Below, piece after piece: positions 1-6,992 of a stretch of 59,307 bases of DNA. The stretch is from Bythopirellula sp. Lineage in GTDB: Bacteria > Planctomycetota > Planctomycetia > Pirellulales > Lacipirellulaceae. The position numbers and the translations under genes were made by a program. The first letter of the stretch is position 1. Every line of letters begins with the position of its first letter. The stretch lies in assembly GCA_028285205.1 (NCBI GenBank), contig JANQQA010000018.1, positions 1 to 59,307 of the forward strand, in the 5' to 3' direction. The notes beneath the pieces were generated by a model that was not told where the DNA came from, ran no database searches, and was given only the letters and a program-made list of their open reading frames with translations.

Positions 1-2
1 GG

Positions 3-74
3 GGCTATCCCAACAATCAGGGAGACGCTCGGATCGAAGAAGGGAACTACCGAGAGAATTCACTTGACGAGTGA
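3..74 (+). CDS. Possible 3' end of a gene cut by the left edge
   Basis: Frame 3 stays open from the window edge to a TGA at 72-74 and reads as 23 residues of ordinary polar composition (starting GYPNNQGDARIEEGN). Frame 1 is also open, to a TAG at 85-87, so the choice is not secure. The fragment is too short to name a family. If real, it is the C-terminus of an upstream protein, and the small membrane-protein gene at 234-527 would be its downstream neighbour. Confidence 0.15.
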   Translation, partial: GYPNNQGDARIEEGNYRENSLDE

Positions 75-88
75 TGAGTTTTCATAGA

Positions 89-142
89 AGTCCCACCGCT
101 GGTGGAAACTGGATTCCGAAAAAACTACACAGGCCGATGAAG
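89..142 (+). repeat. Imperfect direct repeat, copy A
   Basis: About 50 bases beginning AGTCCC and ending CGATGAAG recur, with small gaps and substitutions, at 570-622. Both contain a GGAAACTG-ATTCCGAAAA core and read in one frame as similar peptides (RWWKLDSEKT here, LRWKLNSENT in copy B). In this copy the frame has a stop at 85-87 just upstream and another at 166-168, so it looks like a remnant. The two copies flank the small membrane-protein gene at 234-527. Confidence 0.6.
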
Positions 143-233
143 CTGGGTCAGTGTCAAATACACTATAGTGCAGCCAACGTTAGTGCGGCTGATACACGTC
201 GTGACACTTGCGGGCTTGAGCCCAACAGAGACC

Positions 234-527
234 ATGAAATTTGACAATAAAGCCGTTGAGCGATGGGCGAAAGTTCGTAAACAAGGTCGCACTCGGTTTG
301 TCTGGCTTAGAGGTGTACTAGGTTGGGGTATCCCAGTTGCGGTTTTCTGGTCGATATGGATGGGTATGGTCGATGGATGGGCAGACTTCTACATTCGCTT
401 GCTGCTCGCGTTAGCCTTGTTTCCTATCGGAGGATACTTCTGGGGGGCTTGGATGTGGCGTTGGTGCGATAAGAAGTATCAAGAAGCGATACTAGAAGGC
501 GCCATCGAAAAGGACGCCTCAGCGTGA
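234..527 (+). CDS. Small two-helix membrane protein, unknown function
   Basis: Encodes about 97 residues starting MKFDNKAVERWAKVRKQG. A basic N-terminus is followed by two hydrophobic stretches, roughly residues 28-45 and 51-73, the second ending in a Trp-rich segment (FWGAWMWRWCDKKY), then a short acidic tail. The 234 ATG was preferred over an in-frame upstream start at 168 because it gives a charged N-terminus ahead of the first helix. It lies between two copies of a diverged direct repeat. Its stop overlaps a GTG that could start the next ORF. No family was recognised. Small membrane proteins beside repeats can be immunity or envelope-stress proteins, but nothing in the sequence proves that. 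Confidence 0.5.
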   Translation: MKFDNKAVERWAKVRKQGRTRFVWLRGVLGWGIPVAVFWSIWMGMVDGWADFYIRLLLALALFPIGGYFWGAWMWRWCDKKYQEAILEGAIEKDASA

Positions 528-569
528 TATGCCGAGGCAGCTTGCAAATATCAGATTCCACATGCGGCG

Positions 570-622
570 AGTCCCTCCTCCGCTGGAAACTGAATTCCGA
601 AAATACCGCACCGGTCGATGAA
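570..622 (+). repeat. Imperfect direct repeat, copy B
   Basis: Second copy of the repeat at 89-142, with the same GGAAACTG-ATTCCGAAAA core and CGATGAA end. It lies inside the upstream extension of the ORF that ends at 1000. The peptide similarity between copies, with conservative changes (KLDSEK against KLNSEN), suggests both descend from a coding segment that was duplicated and then decayed, at least in copy A. Confidence 0.6.
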
Positions 623-697
623 AGTAACACAGCTTGGGAGAGTGCCGCGAATGCCCAGACTTGGTACGATGAGAGCATCTACTTATCCCACTCCACC

Positions 698-1000
698 ATG
701 AACAACAACTCCCCTAGACTCATGCCCCTGGAGCAATACTACTCAGGAGACAGTGCCTTGAACGACTTTGTGGACGTGCATCGCAGAGAAATGAAAGCGA
801 CTGCGACACCTAGTTCACTAATTGATAACCTGAGTGGGCAAGAGGACTTAGCGACCGTCATTGCGTCACTTGTGCCCGACCCTGAGGCATGGATTCACCG
901 GCCTGTCCCGGCCCTCGATGGGCTGAGTCCGTTAGAGTGTCTAGACACTTCATCCGGAGTAACACGTTTGCGTGTATGCCTGATGAGGTTTCCAGTCTAA
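698..1000 (+). CDS. MbcA/ParS/Xre-type antitoxin-like protein (C-terminal domain)
   Basis: The ORF is open from a GTG at 524; the first ATG is at 698 and gives 100 residues. The last 40 residues (PDPEAWIHRPVPALDGLSPL and on to ECLDTSSGV) resemble the toxin-binding C-terminal domain of MbcA/ParS/Xre antitoxins (DUF2384), whose hallmark is a Trp followed by P-x-PALxGxxPLExLxT. The usual N-terminal helix-turn-helix is not evident in the shorter form. In known systems this domain neutralises a RES-domain NAD-degrading toxin, but no RES-like gene adjoins it, so this would be an orphan or a decayed remnant. The end of the domain is also short. The start is uncertain because copy B of the local repeat lies in the extension. 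Confidence 0.4.
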   Translation: MNNNSPRLMPLEQYYSGDSALNDFVDVHRREMKATATPSSLIDNLSGQEDLATVIASLVPDPEAWIHRPVPALDGLSPLECLDTSSGVTRLRVCLMRFPV

Positions 1001-1337
1001 AGGCCAAGAGAATGCTTCGTTCATCGACCAATTGGAGACGGTACGCTGGGTAGTACAATCCCAAGCTATCCAGCGTCGGTGTGAACCTTCTCTGGTGGAA
1101 TCGTCGCCCGCAGTCTGCCGCCGAAACGCCATCAGTGAGAAGGACCGACGGCTCGCACCGCAGCTAGCCGTGATGACAAGCGTTCTCGTTCTTGAGGTAC
1201 GACCCGAAGCTAACGTAAACACTTCGACTGCACTGTCTCAGCACTCGTCTCTCGATTGAGGTCCCACGAGGTGGGTCCGAATTACGTACTGGTACCTTCC
1301 CGAGCTAACCGTCTAGTAGGTACTCGGCCGGTAACCC
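1001..1337. other. Convergent intergenic spacer
   Basis: Short ORFs on both strands here have no recognisable motif. The only structure seen is a hairpin at 1260-1278 (GGTCCCAC, loop GAG, GTGGGTCC; one T-T mismatch) without a T-run, so it is not a convincing intrinsic terminator. It sits between the 3' ends of two convergent genes, where a terminator would be expected. Confidence 0.4.
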
Positions 1338-3044
1338 TCATAGGCGAGCGTACCGCTTGCGGTAGAGGCCAGCCAGCAGCGCTGCCAGTGCTAACCCTAG
1401 GGTGGTCGGTTCTGGAATCGCCACCTGCGGCGCTGCCCCGGCCGCGTTGCGCTGCCAGAGGATGAAGTCGTCGCCGTCGGTTACGGCACCGGCGTTGAAG
1501 TTACCGTCACTCCAGTCACCGGCCAGGCCGTAATTTTCGCGCCAGATCGTGAAGTCGGCCGCATCGACGGTTCCGTCTCGGTTGGCATCACCGGGATCCA
1601 AGTTGACGATTCCCGCGATCCGCCGCACCATGCCGTCGCGCTTGTTCAGCACATAAATCTCGCCGTCGGGTCCCAGACCCCACCGCAAGTCAGTCCGACT
1701 GATGCTCTGATTGTTGTTCGCATCGCGGAGGAACTGCCGCAGATCCTTGTCGTTGCCGTCATCGCGGATCTCAACTTCCACAAACGGCGACAGCCGTCCA
1801 CCAGAGAGATTCGATAGATCCGAAAAATCATCGCGTTCGATCAGGTCGTCAACGTCGACGGCGAAGATCGGCCCCGGATTGGTGGCGAAGTCGGCGAACA
1901 GGTACATGCCCGTTAGTTCCGGCACCTTAGTCCCACGGTAAACCGTTCCGCCCACGACCGCCGAACTTCCCGAGATGCCGTTGGTACCGCTGTGATCATA
2001 TTGCGCGACCGGATACGTAAACGCGTCCGTTGCGTGATTACCTGGCAAGGCCGAGACGCTGCCATTCGAAAAGGAGAACGTACCCTCGCGATCATTCCAA
2101 CCAAAATTCGCCTCAGAACGACCAATGCTGATCTCTTCGATGCTGCCCTGCCCGATGTCAGAGATGTACATCTCGCCAGTGACCGAGTCCCACTCGAACT
2201 TGTGCGGATTGCGCAGTCCGTAGGCCCAGGTTTCCTCGACGCGGTTGGCGACGTTGGCAAACGGATTGTCATTGGGCACTGTGTAGGGCTCGGTGGCCGT
2301 GGCGATCGGATCGATGCGCAAGATTTTTCCATGCGGATACGGAGCCGGTGTCGCGTCGATATCCAGCGACAGATCAAACGGACCGTTGCCACTGCCTCCG
2401 TCGCCAACGGCCATAAACAGCTTGCCATAGTCGGCATCGCCAGGATTCGCGGTGGGGTTAAAACCGATGTGCCCACTGTTGTGATTGCCGAAGGGCTGCT
2501 CAACACGCATCAGTTCGCGGTACGAGCTGGTGTCCACCGTCCCATTCGCATTCACATCCCATTCTCCCAGGACCGTATAGTGGTTGGTGTTTCCGGGCGA
2601 ATCGAAGATCACCGGATTGCCAACGGCAGTGGACCCGCTGGTGCGACTGAACGCGACATACAGCTTGCGAAAACCGTCCTTCGTGTCATCGTTGAAATCG
2701 GGATGAAACGCCATACCGCGTACGCCTGATTCGTTGCCGGTTGTCAAACTGCCAACCGCGGTACGCAGGTCGAGAAAAGTGGTAGTCGTCGGGTTCGCCT
2801 CGGCGGGATCGAATGAGTAAATTGGCCCTCGCTGATCAATCACATAAGCCAGACCATTGTCGGGCCCGCCAATTAGATACTCCAAACGCGGCGCCTGCCC
2901 CGCACTGCTGCGAACCTGCACCACGTCTTCCAACTCAAACGACCAATGTGCGATCGGAGCTGAGCCACGAAGTTGGGCGAAACTGTTGGTAGACAGCGCG
3001 AGCGAAAGCGAAAGCGCGAGTAGCGCATACCGGGGAGCAACCAT
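1338..3044 (-). CDS. Secreted glucose/sorbosone-dehydrogenase-like beta-propeller with dockerin-like repeat and PEP-CTERM tail
   Basis: 568 residues. A signal peptide (residues 1-23, ending NSFAQ) precedes a GSDH-type propeller, recognised from blocks such as GVRGMAFHPDF, HNSGHIGFNP, GKILRIDP, WAYGLRNPHKFEWD and DIGQGSIEEI. Soluble PQQ sugar dehydrogenases of this fold oxidise aldoses, but substrate and cofactor cannot be fixed from sequence. Near residues 485-535 there is a dockerin/EF-hand-like repeat (DPGDANRDGTVDAADFTIW, then a degenerate second half around TDGDDFILWQRN), typical of planctomycete secreted proteins. The end is a classical PEP-CTERM tail: IPEPTTLGLALAALLAGLYR followed by basic residues, so export, processing by an exosortase and surface release are expected. 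No exosortase lies in the window. It is divergent from nadK. Confidence 0.85.
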   Translation of the reverse strand: MVAPRYALLALSLSLALSTNSFAQLRGSAPIAHWSFELEDVVQVRSSAGQAPRLEYLIGGPDNGLAYVIDQRGPIYSFDPAEANPTTTTFLDLRTAVGSLTTGNESGVRGMAFHPDFNDDTKDGFRKLYVAFSRTSGSTAVGNPVIFDSPGNTNHYTVLGEWDVNANGTVDTSSYRELMRVEQPFGNHNSGHIGFNPTANPGDADYGKLFMAVGDGGSGNGPFDLSLDIDATPAPYPHGKILRIDPIATATEPYTVPNDNPFANVANRVEETWAYGLRNPHKFEWDSVTGEMYISDIGQGSIEEISIGRSEANFGWNDREGTFSFSNGSVSALPGNHATDAFTYPVAQYDHSGTNGISGSSAVVGGTVYRGTKVPELTGMYLFADFATNPGPIFAVDVDDLIERDDFSDLSNLSGGRLSPFVEVEIRDDGNDKDLRQFLRDANNNQSISRTDLRWGLGPDGEIYVLNKRDGMVRRIAGIVNLDPGDANRDGTVDAADFTIWRENYGLAGDWSDGNFNAGAVTDGDDFILWQRNAAGAAPQVAIPEPTTLGLALAALLAGLYRKRYARL

Positions 3045-3221
3045 CTTTTCTGTTCCTGTATGTTCCTGTAGGCGAGCTTAGTGCACAGCACACCATTCTA
3101 GTGAATCTGAGGGTGCTTTGCGAATCTTCGGGCATTTCGCCGCGTAAAAGCCCATCCTTGGCCAACCTCGCCCGACCAACTCGCACTGACGCCTTTGCGC
3201 AGTGCTGGTATGCTAGAGTGC

Positions 3222-4097
3222 ATGGCCAACTCTGCCACACATCGCCCGCGCGTCCTCATGCTCGCGCACGCCTCCAAGCCGCAGATTCAGGAGCGCGCCG
3301 CCGCTTTGGTGCCTGTGCTGGAGCAACACGTCGAAATCGTCGACACGTTTGAAGACTTCGCTTGCGAGTTGCCCACAGACGACATCGACTTCGTCGTGGT
3401 GCTGGGAGGTGATGGCTCCATGCTGCGAGCCGCGCACGCAATGGGTTACTGCCAGAAGCCGGTGCTGGGCGTCAACTTGGGCAAGCTCGGTTTCCTCGCC
3501 GATCTCCAGCCGGAGCAACTCGACAAGTTGCTGCCCAAGGTCGTGGCAGGCGAGTACCGTGTTGTCTCACATCTGATGTTCGAGTGCGACGTGTACCGCG
3601 GTGGTAGCGAAGGAGCGGGGGGCGAAAAGCTCAACATGTTGGGCCTCAACGAGGTAGCAGTGCTAGCAGGTCCGCCGTTTGCCATCATGGCGATCCAGCT
3701 TTACGTTGACGACGAATTGGTGACCACTTATAGTTGCGACGGCTTGATCGTCAGCACCCCGGTCGGTTCGACGGCGCATAGCTTGTCGGCGGGCGGACCG
3801 ATCCTGCGAAAGAACTTGCAGGCGTTTGTCATCTCGCCAATTAGCCCGCATACGCTCACCAATCGACCCGTTGTCGACACGGCCGATCGCACCTACGAAT
3901 TGGTCGTTCCCGAGCCGCATGAAGGCACCACCTTGGTCGTCGATGGCAAAGTTGTTTGCCAAGTGACCGCCGCAGACCGCATTCGCATTACCCGTAGCGA
4001 AGCAGAGTTTCAACTGATCGAAGTCCACGGCCACGGCTACTATCGCACCTTGCGAGAAAAGCTCGGCTGGGGCGGACGGTTGAAAAACAGTGACTGA
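3222..4097 (+). CDS. nadK: NAD kinase
   Basis: Phosphorylates NAD to NADP in the cytoplasm. From the 3222 ATG the protein has 291 residues, normal for the family. The diagnostic GGDGSMLRAA block lies at residues 62-71. Further on are a conserved NE (in LNEVAVLAG), YSCDGLIVSTPVGSTAHSLS, the central catalytic and binding segment, followed by AGGPIL, and VVDGK near the C-terminus. Canonical STPTGSTAYS has become STPVGSTAHS, a conservative variant. The reading frame extends to an in-frame ATG at 3210 and a TTG at 3195, but 3222 leads straight into a polar N-terminus and the RVLMLAHA strand. Its 3' end overlaps the open frame of the following GxxExxY ORF by a few bases. Confidence 0.93.
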   Translation: MANSATHRPRVLMLAHASKPQIQERAAALVPVLEQHVEIVDTFEDFACELPTDDIDFVVVLGGDGSMLRAAHAMGYCQKPVLGVNLGKLGFLADLQPEQLDKLLPKVVAGEYRVVSHLMFECDVYRGGSEGAGGEKLNMLGLNEVAVLAGPPFAIMAIQLYVDDELVTTYSCDGLIVSTPVGSTAHSLSAGGPILRKNLQAFVISPISPHTLTNRPVVDTADRTYELVVPEPHEGTTLVVDGKVVCQVTAADRIRITRSEAEFQLIEVHGHGYYRTLREKLGWGGRLKNSD

Positions 4098-4106
4098 TCT
4101 CAAAGC

Positions 4107-4137
4107 CTCACGCAGAGGCGCGGAGACGCTGAGAGAA
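4107..4137 (+). repeat. Left arm of inverted repeat framing the GxxExxY gene
   Basis: CTCACGCAGAGGCGCGGAGA and the next 11 bases match the reverse complement of 4538-4568 at roughly 80 percent, both containing CTCACGCAGAG and AGACGC blocks. The arm lies within the open frame upstream of the likely start of the GxxExxY protein and right after the nadK stop. A related direct copy lies at 38782-38808 between trpB and trpA, so this is a dispersed repeat family in this genome. Confidence 0.75.
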
Positions 4138-4158
4138 ACACGAGGGTGTTTTGTGGGC

Positions 4159-4536
4159 TTGAATGACATCAGTGGTCAGATCATTGATGCGGCAATCGCG
4201 ATTCACAAAGCACTCGGACCTGGATTACTCGAATCCGTATACGAAGTAGTATTGGCCCATGAACTGAAGAGTCGGGAACTCCACGTTCGTCGACAGGTAG
4301 TCGTCCCCATCGAATACCGAGGAATTCGATTCGACGAAGGCTACCGACTCGACCTACTTGTAGACGATCTGATTATCATCGAAATTAAGTCCGTCGAAGA
4401 AGTAAACAAAGTCCATAAGAAGCAGCTCTTAACCTACCTGAGAATGATGGACAAGCCACTTGGATTGCTCCTGAATTTCAATGTGAACCTGATGAAAGAA
4501 GGCATCTCGCGCGTTGCAAACGGAATTGCAGAATAG
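4159..4536 (+). CDS. GxxExxY family protein, PD-(D/E)XK nuclease-like
   Basis: 125 residues from the TTG at 4159 (MNDISGQIIDAAIAIHKALG). That start fits the usual family N-terminus, whereas the open frame from 4090 would translate the flanking repeat. A GTG at 4153 is an alternative. The name-giving motif is GLLESVYE near residues 21-28. A nuclease-like core follows: RLDLLVDD, then IIIEIKSVEEV, giving the D...ExK arrangement of the PD-(D/E)XK superfamily. The function of the family is unknown to me. The gene begins about 20 bases after the left arm of an inverted repeat and its TAG ends one base before the right arm, so gene plus arms look like one unit inserted downstream of nadK. Whether it moves cannot be told from one copy. 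Confidence 0.8.
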   Translation: MNDISGQIIDAAIAIHKALGPGLLESVYEVVLAHELKSRELHVRRQVVVPIEYRGIRFDEGYRLDLLVDDLIIIEIKSVEEVNKVHKKQLLTYLRMMDKPLGLLLNFNVNLMKEGISRVANGIAE

Positions 4537-4537
4537 C

Positions 4538-4568
4538 TGTCTCTGCGTCTCTGTGGCTCTGCGTGAGA
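4538..4568 (-). repeat. Right arm of inverted repeat framing the GxxExxY gene
   Basis: Starts one base after the GxxExxY stop codon and runs TGTCTCTGCGTCTCTGTGGC and on to CTCTGCGTGAGA. Read on the minus strand it parallels the left arm at 4107-4137. Transcripts crossing the gene could form a long imperfect stem closing over the coding region. Confidence 0.75.
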
Positions 4569-4614
4569 CACTCCCCGCACTCCCTCAATCTAACCCAGCA
4601 ACAGAGGTGCAAGG

Positions 4615-5478
4615 ATGCACAGCAAAAAATCTCTCGCAGCGATCGTTCTCGTTCTTCTCTTAACCAGCCCATCGGCTGCTGCCAAGAAATCTGGTCGGAA
4701 GTACCAGCTGCAGTACAAGTTCAAAATGGGCGAAGTTCTGCGGTACCATGTCCATCACGCGACCGACATTCGCACGACGATGGAAGAAACCACGCAGCAA
4801 GCCGAAAGCAAGAGCGACTCGGTCAAAGCCTGGAAGGTGACCGATGTACTGCCCAGTGGCGAAATGGAATTCGTCCACGTCGTCGAGAAGGTGCGGATGA
4901 GCAACACGGTGCCCAACCGCGGCACCACAACCTTCGACAGCGAAGCCGACGAGACGCCGCCCACCGGATTCGAACAAGCCGCTCGCGCGATCGGCGTGCC
5001 GCTGTCGGTCATTCGCATTAAGCCCGACGGCGAAATTGTGGATCGCGAGGAAAAGCACCCGCAACCGCCTGCGACCGACGATATGCCGATCACCCTGCGC
5101 TTGCCCGCCGAGCCAATCGCCGTCGGCGAAAAATGGGATCAAACCTACCAGGTCGACGCCCAGCGTAAGAACCAAACCAAACTGAAGGTGCAAACCCGAC
5201 GTGTCTGCACATTGAAGAGCGTGAAAGCCGGCGTCGCGACCATTGCCGTCGAGTATCAGATTCTTACGCCCGTGAGCGCGTTCATCGAATCGCAGCTGGT
5301 GCAAAAACTGACCAAAGGCTACGTGCGTTTCGACGTCAAAGCAGGACGCACCGTGTCACAGAAACTCACCGCCGACCGCCGCGTGATCGGCTTCTCCGGC
5401 AAAGCGAGCAGCATGCACTTTGTCTCGCGATTGGAGGAGCGACTGCTCAAAAAAGGTGAACGCTTGGCTCGAAAATAG
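4615..5478 (+). CDS. Secreted protein, DUF6263-like, unknown function
   Basis: 287 residues with a clear signal peptide (MHSKKSLAAIVLVLLLTSPS, cleavage near AAA). The mature part is beta-rich: it opens with a YQLQYKFKMGEVLRYHV strand pattern, has a central LPAEPIAVGEKWDQTYQV segment, and a conserved-looking ending around GYVRFDVKAGRTVSQKLTAD. This layout, with a kxGe.lrY start, a proline before 'vgekW' and a 'G...fD...G' element, resembles the DUF6263 group of exported planctomycete proteins. No enzymatic motif is visible. AGAGG a few bases upstream of the ATG supports the start. It lies on the same strand as the GxxExxY gene but is separated from it by the inverted repeat, so it is probably its own transcription unit. 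Confidence 0.6.
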   Translation: MHSKKSLAAIVLVLLLTSPSAAAKKSGRKYQLQYKFKMGEVLRYHVHHATDIRTTMEETTQQAESKSDSVKAWKVTDVLPSGEMEFVHVVEKVRMSNTVPNRGTTTFDSEADETPPTGFEQAARAIGVPLSVIRIKPDGEIVDREEKHPQPPATDDMPITLRLPAEPIAVGEKWDQTYQVDAQRKNQTKLKVQTRRVCTLKSVKAGVATIAVEYQILTPVSAFIESQLVQKLTKGYVRFDVKAGRTVSQKLTADRRVIGFSGKASSMHFVSRLEERLLKKGERLARK

Positions 5479-5648
5479 CCGAGCGTGCTGATCCTCACCA
5501 CCCGAAACCTACGCGTTCGGTCCATTTAGTCTATTCCACCTTGCGCATGCGGCTTGTACCTTTGAGCCAGCCGTATGACCTGCAGCCAAGTAGCCATAGG
5601 GCGATCCCTTTTCTACGGAACTTGCCAGCGACCGTAAGGAATGGAACT

Positions 5649-6473
5649 ATGTCGAGCGACGTCAGCCCTGAGTTCTACGAGCATTCTGGCAGTCTTGGCA
5701 ACTCGTTCACGACCGTGCTTGTGTTTGGCACCCCGGTCGCGGTGGTGATGGCGGCAATCTATTCTTATCTGCTCGTTTACGTCCCCATCGTGGGATACGT
5801 CAACGTCTTGTTTCTAGGCGGCTACGTCGCGGGCACAGGACTAGCGCTGGCGAAACTGGCGAAGATCGGAAAGAGCCGAAATGCCAAATCGCTTTTTCTA
5901 CTTGGCTGTCTGGTGGGCGCGATTGGACTCTACGCGGCCTGGGTGTTCTTTTTCAAGGCCTTAGGGGGAGATCAGCTCTCGCTGACTGAACTTGCGATGA
6001 ACCCGCAGTTTGTGTGGGACATTACCAAAGAACTCAACAAGGAAGGTTGGTGGGATGGCTGCCCGACAGGCACGGCCGCCTGGATTGTGTGGGGCATCGA
6101 AGCCTTGGCGTTTATCGTGGGTTGCGGCATGCTTACGACCTCGGGAATTGACCGCGAGGTCTACTGCGAACAATGCCAAAGTTGGTGCGAACCGACGGCG
6201 GAGCAAAACCTCAAAATCACCGAGAAGTTTGCCGAATCACTGGAAGTGGAAGAAGCAGACGATTGGAAGCACTTTGATATTCTCAAACTGCCCGCAGCGG
6301 AAACCGATGAGTATCCTCGCTTCGTGGGAGAGGTCCTCCAGTGTCCCGACTGTAGCGAAACCACTGCAATTCGTCTGACGCTACTCACGCAGAAAGAGGG
6401 CGACAACGGCCTGGAAGAGGTTTCCAAGCCCATCGATGGCATTATCCTCATGCCCAGCGCATCTGAAGCCTAG
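5649..6473 (+). CDS. Membrane protein with C-terminal zinc-ribbon-like cysteines
   Basis: 274 residues. The 5649 ATG is chosen over 5541 because AAGGA lies about 9 bases before it and the extra N-terminal residues look non-coding. About four hydrophobic helices occupy residues 20-165 (for example TTVLVFGTPVAVVMAAIYSY, SLFLLGCLVGAIGLYAAWVF and WIVWGIEALAFIVGCGML). A soluble C-terminal part follows, with a cysteine pair in CEQCQSWC and another in CPDC about 55-60 residues later. That spacing fits a zinc ribbon with a long loop. The family was not recognised; a membrane sensor or assembly factor is possible. No partner gene adjoins it. Confidence 0.6.
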   Translation: MSSDVSPEFYEHSGSLGNSFTTVLVFGTPVAVVMAAIYSYLLVYVPIVGYVNVLFLGGYVAGTGLALAKLAKIGKSRNAKSLFLLGCLVGAIGLYAAWVFFFKALGGDQLSLTELAMNPQFVWDITKELNKEGWWDGCPTGTAAWIVWGIEALAFIVGCGMLTTSGIDREVYCEQCQSWCEPTAEQNLKITEKFAESLEVEEADDWKHFDILKLPAAETDEYPRFVGEVLQCPDCSETTAIRLTLLTQKEGDNGLEEVSKPIDGIILMPSASEA

Positions 6474-6992
6474 TGGACGACGCTAGATTAACCGAACCAT
6501 TCCGCCCAACTGTCAGCTTCCACAGAGAACGTCCATCGCGCATGTCGAATCGAGCCGCTGGAAATCTAGTTGGTCGGATTCGCCAAACGCTAGTAGTGAA
6601 CATCCCAATGTAGCTTTAGTCTGAAGCCGTAGGTCACGCAAAGCGATGGAGTCGATTTGATTTTAGGCGTAGACCGGATATGCGTTAGGACGATGAATCC
6701 TCTTGAACTCAGCGAGTCTACTTTCTCACTGTCGTTGATCATACGATTTTGGGGGCAGCAAACTGTGAAAAACTCGATCGGTTGGATTGACAGACCGCAG
6801 TTGCAGCTTTGTTACGTCGGTTGCCCTGTGCGGATCCACTAATTCGTGATCGTCCGACCCGAATAGTTTGCCGAGAGAATCCAAGAATACCCGGTATTGG
6901 AGTCATCGCGAGCTTGGCTGACGCTACTGTAGGTGCGATAATGGAAACAGTAGAGATAGTAAATCGCCTAGCAGCCTGGGGGGAGGCTATTC
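6474..6992. other. Long intergenic region
   Basis: Some 519 bases without a convincing gene. The open frames at 6657-6842 and 6809-7222 have no motif or ribosome-binding site, and the second runs into the DUF2339 gene in another frame. The only signal seen is a GGGGGAGG purine run at about 6979-6986, which belongs to the next gene. A promoter for the DUF2339-DUF3999 pair presumably lies here. Confidence 0.4.

Noticed and set aside
1992..2729. A 245-codon plus-strand frame
   Set aside because: Antisense to the propeller domain of the PEP-CTERM protein; composition is that of a mirror frame.
4090..4158. N-terminal extension of the GxxExxY protein from a GTG at 4090
   Set aside because: It translates the inverted-repeat arm and overlaps nadK; the family N-terminus fits the TTG at 4159.
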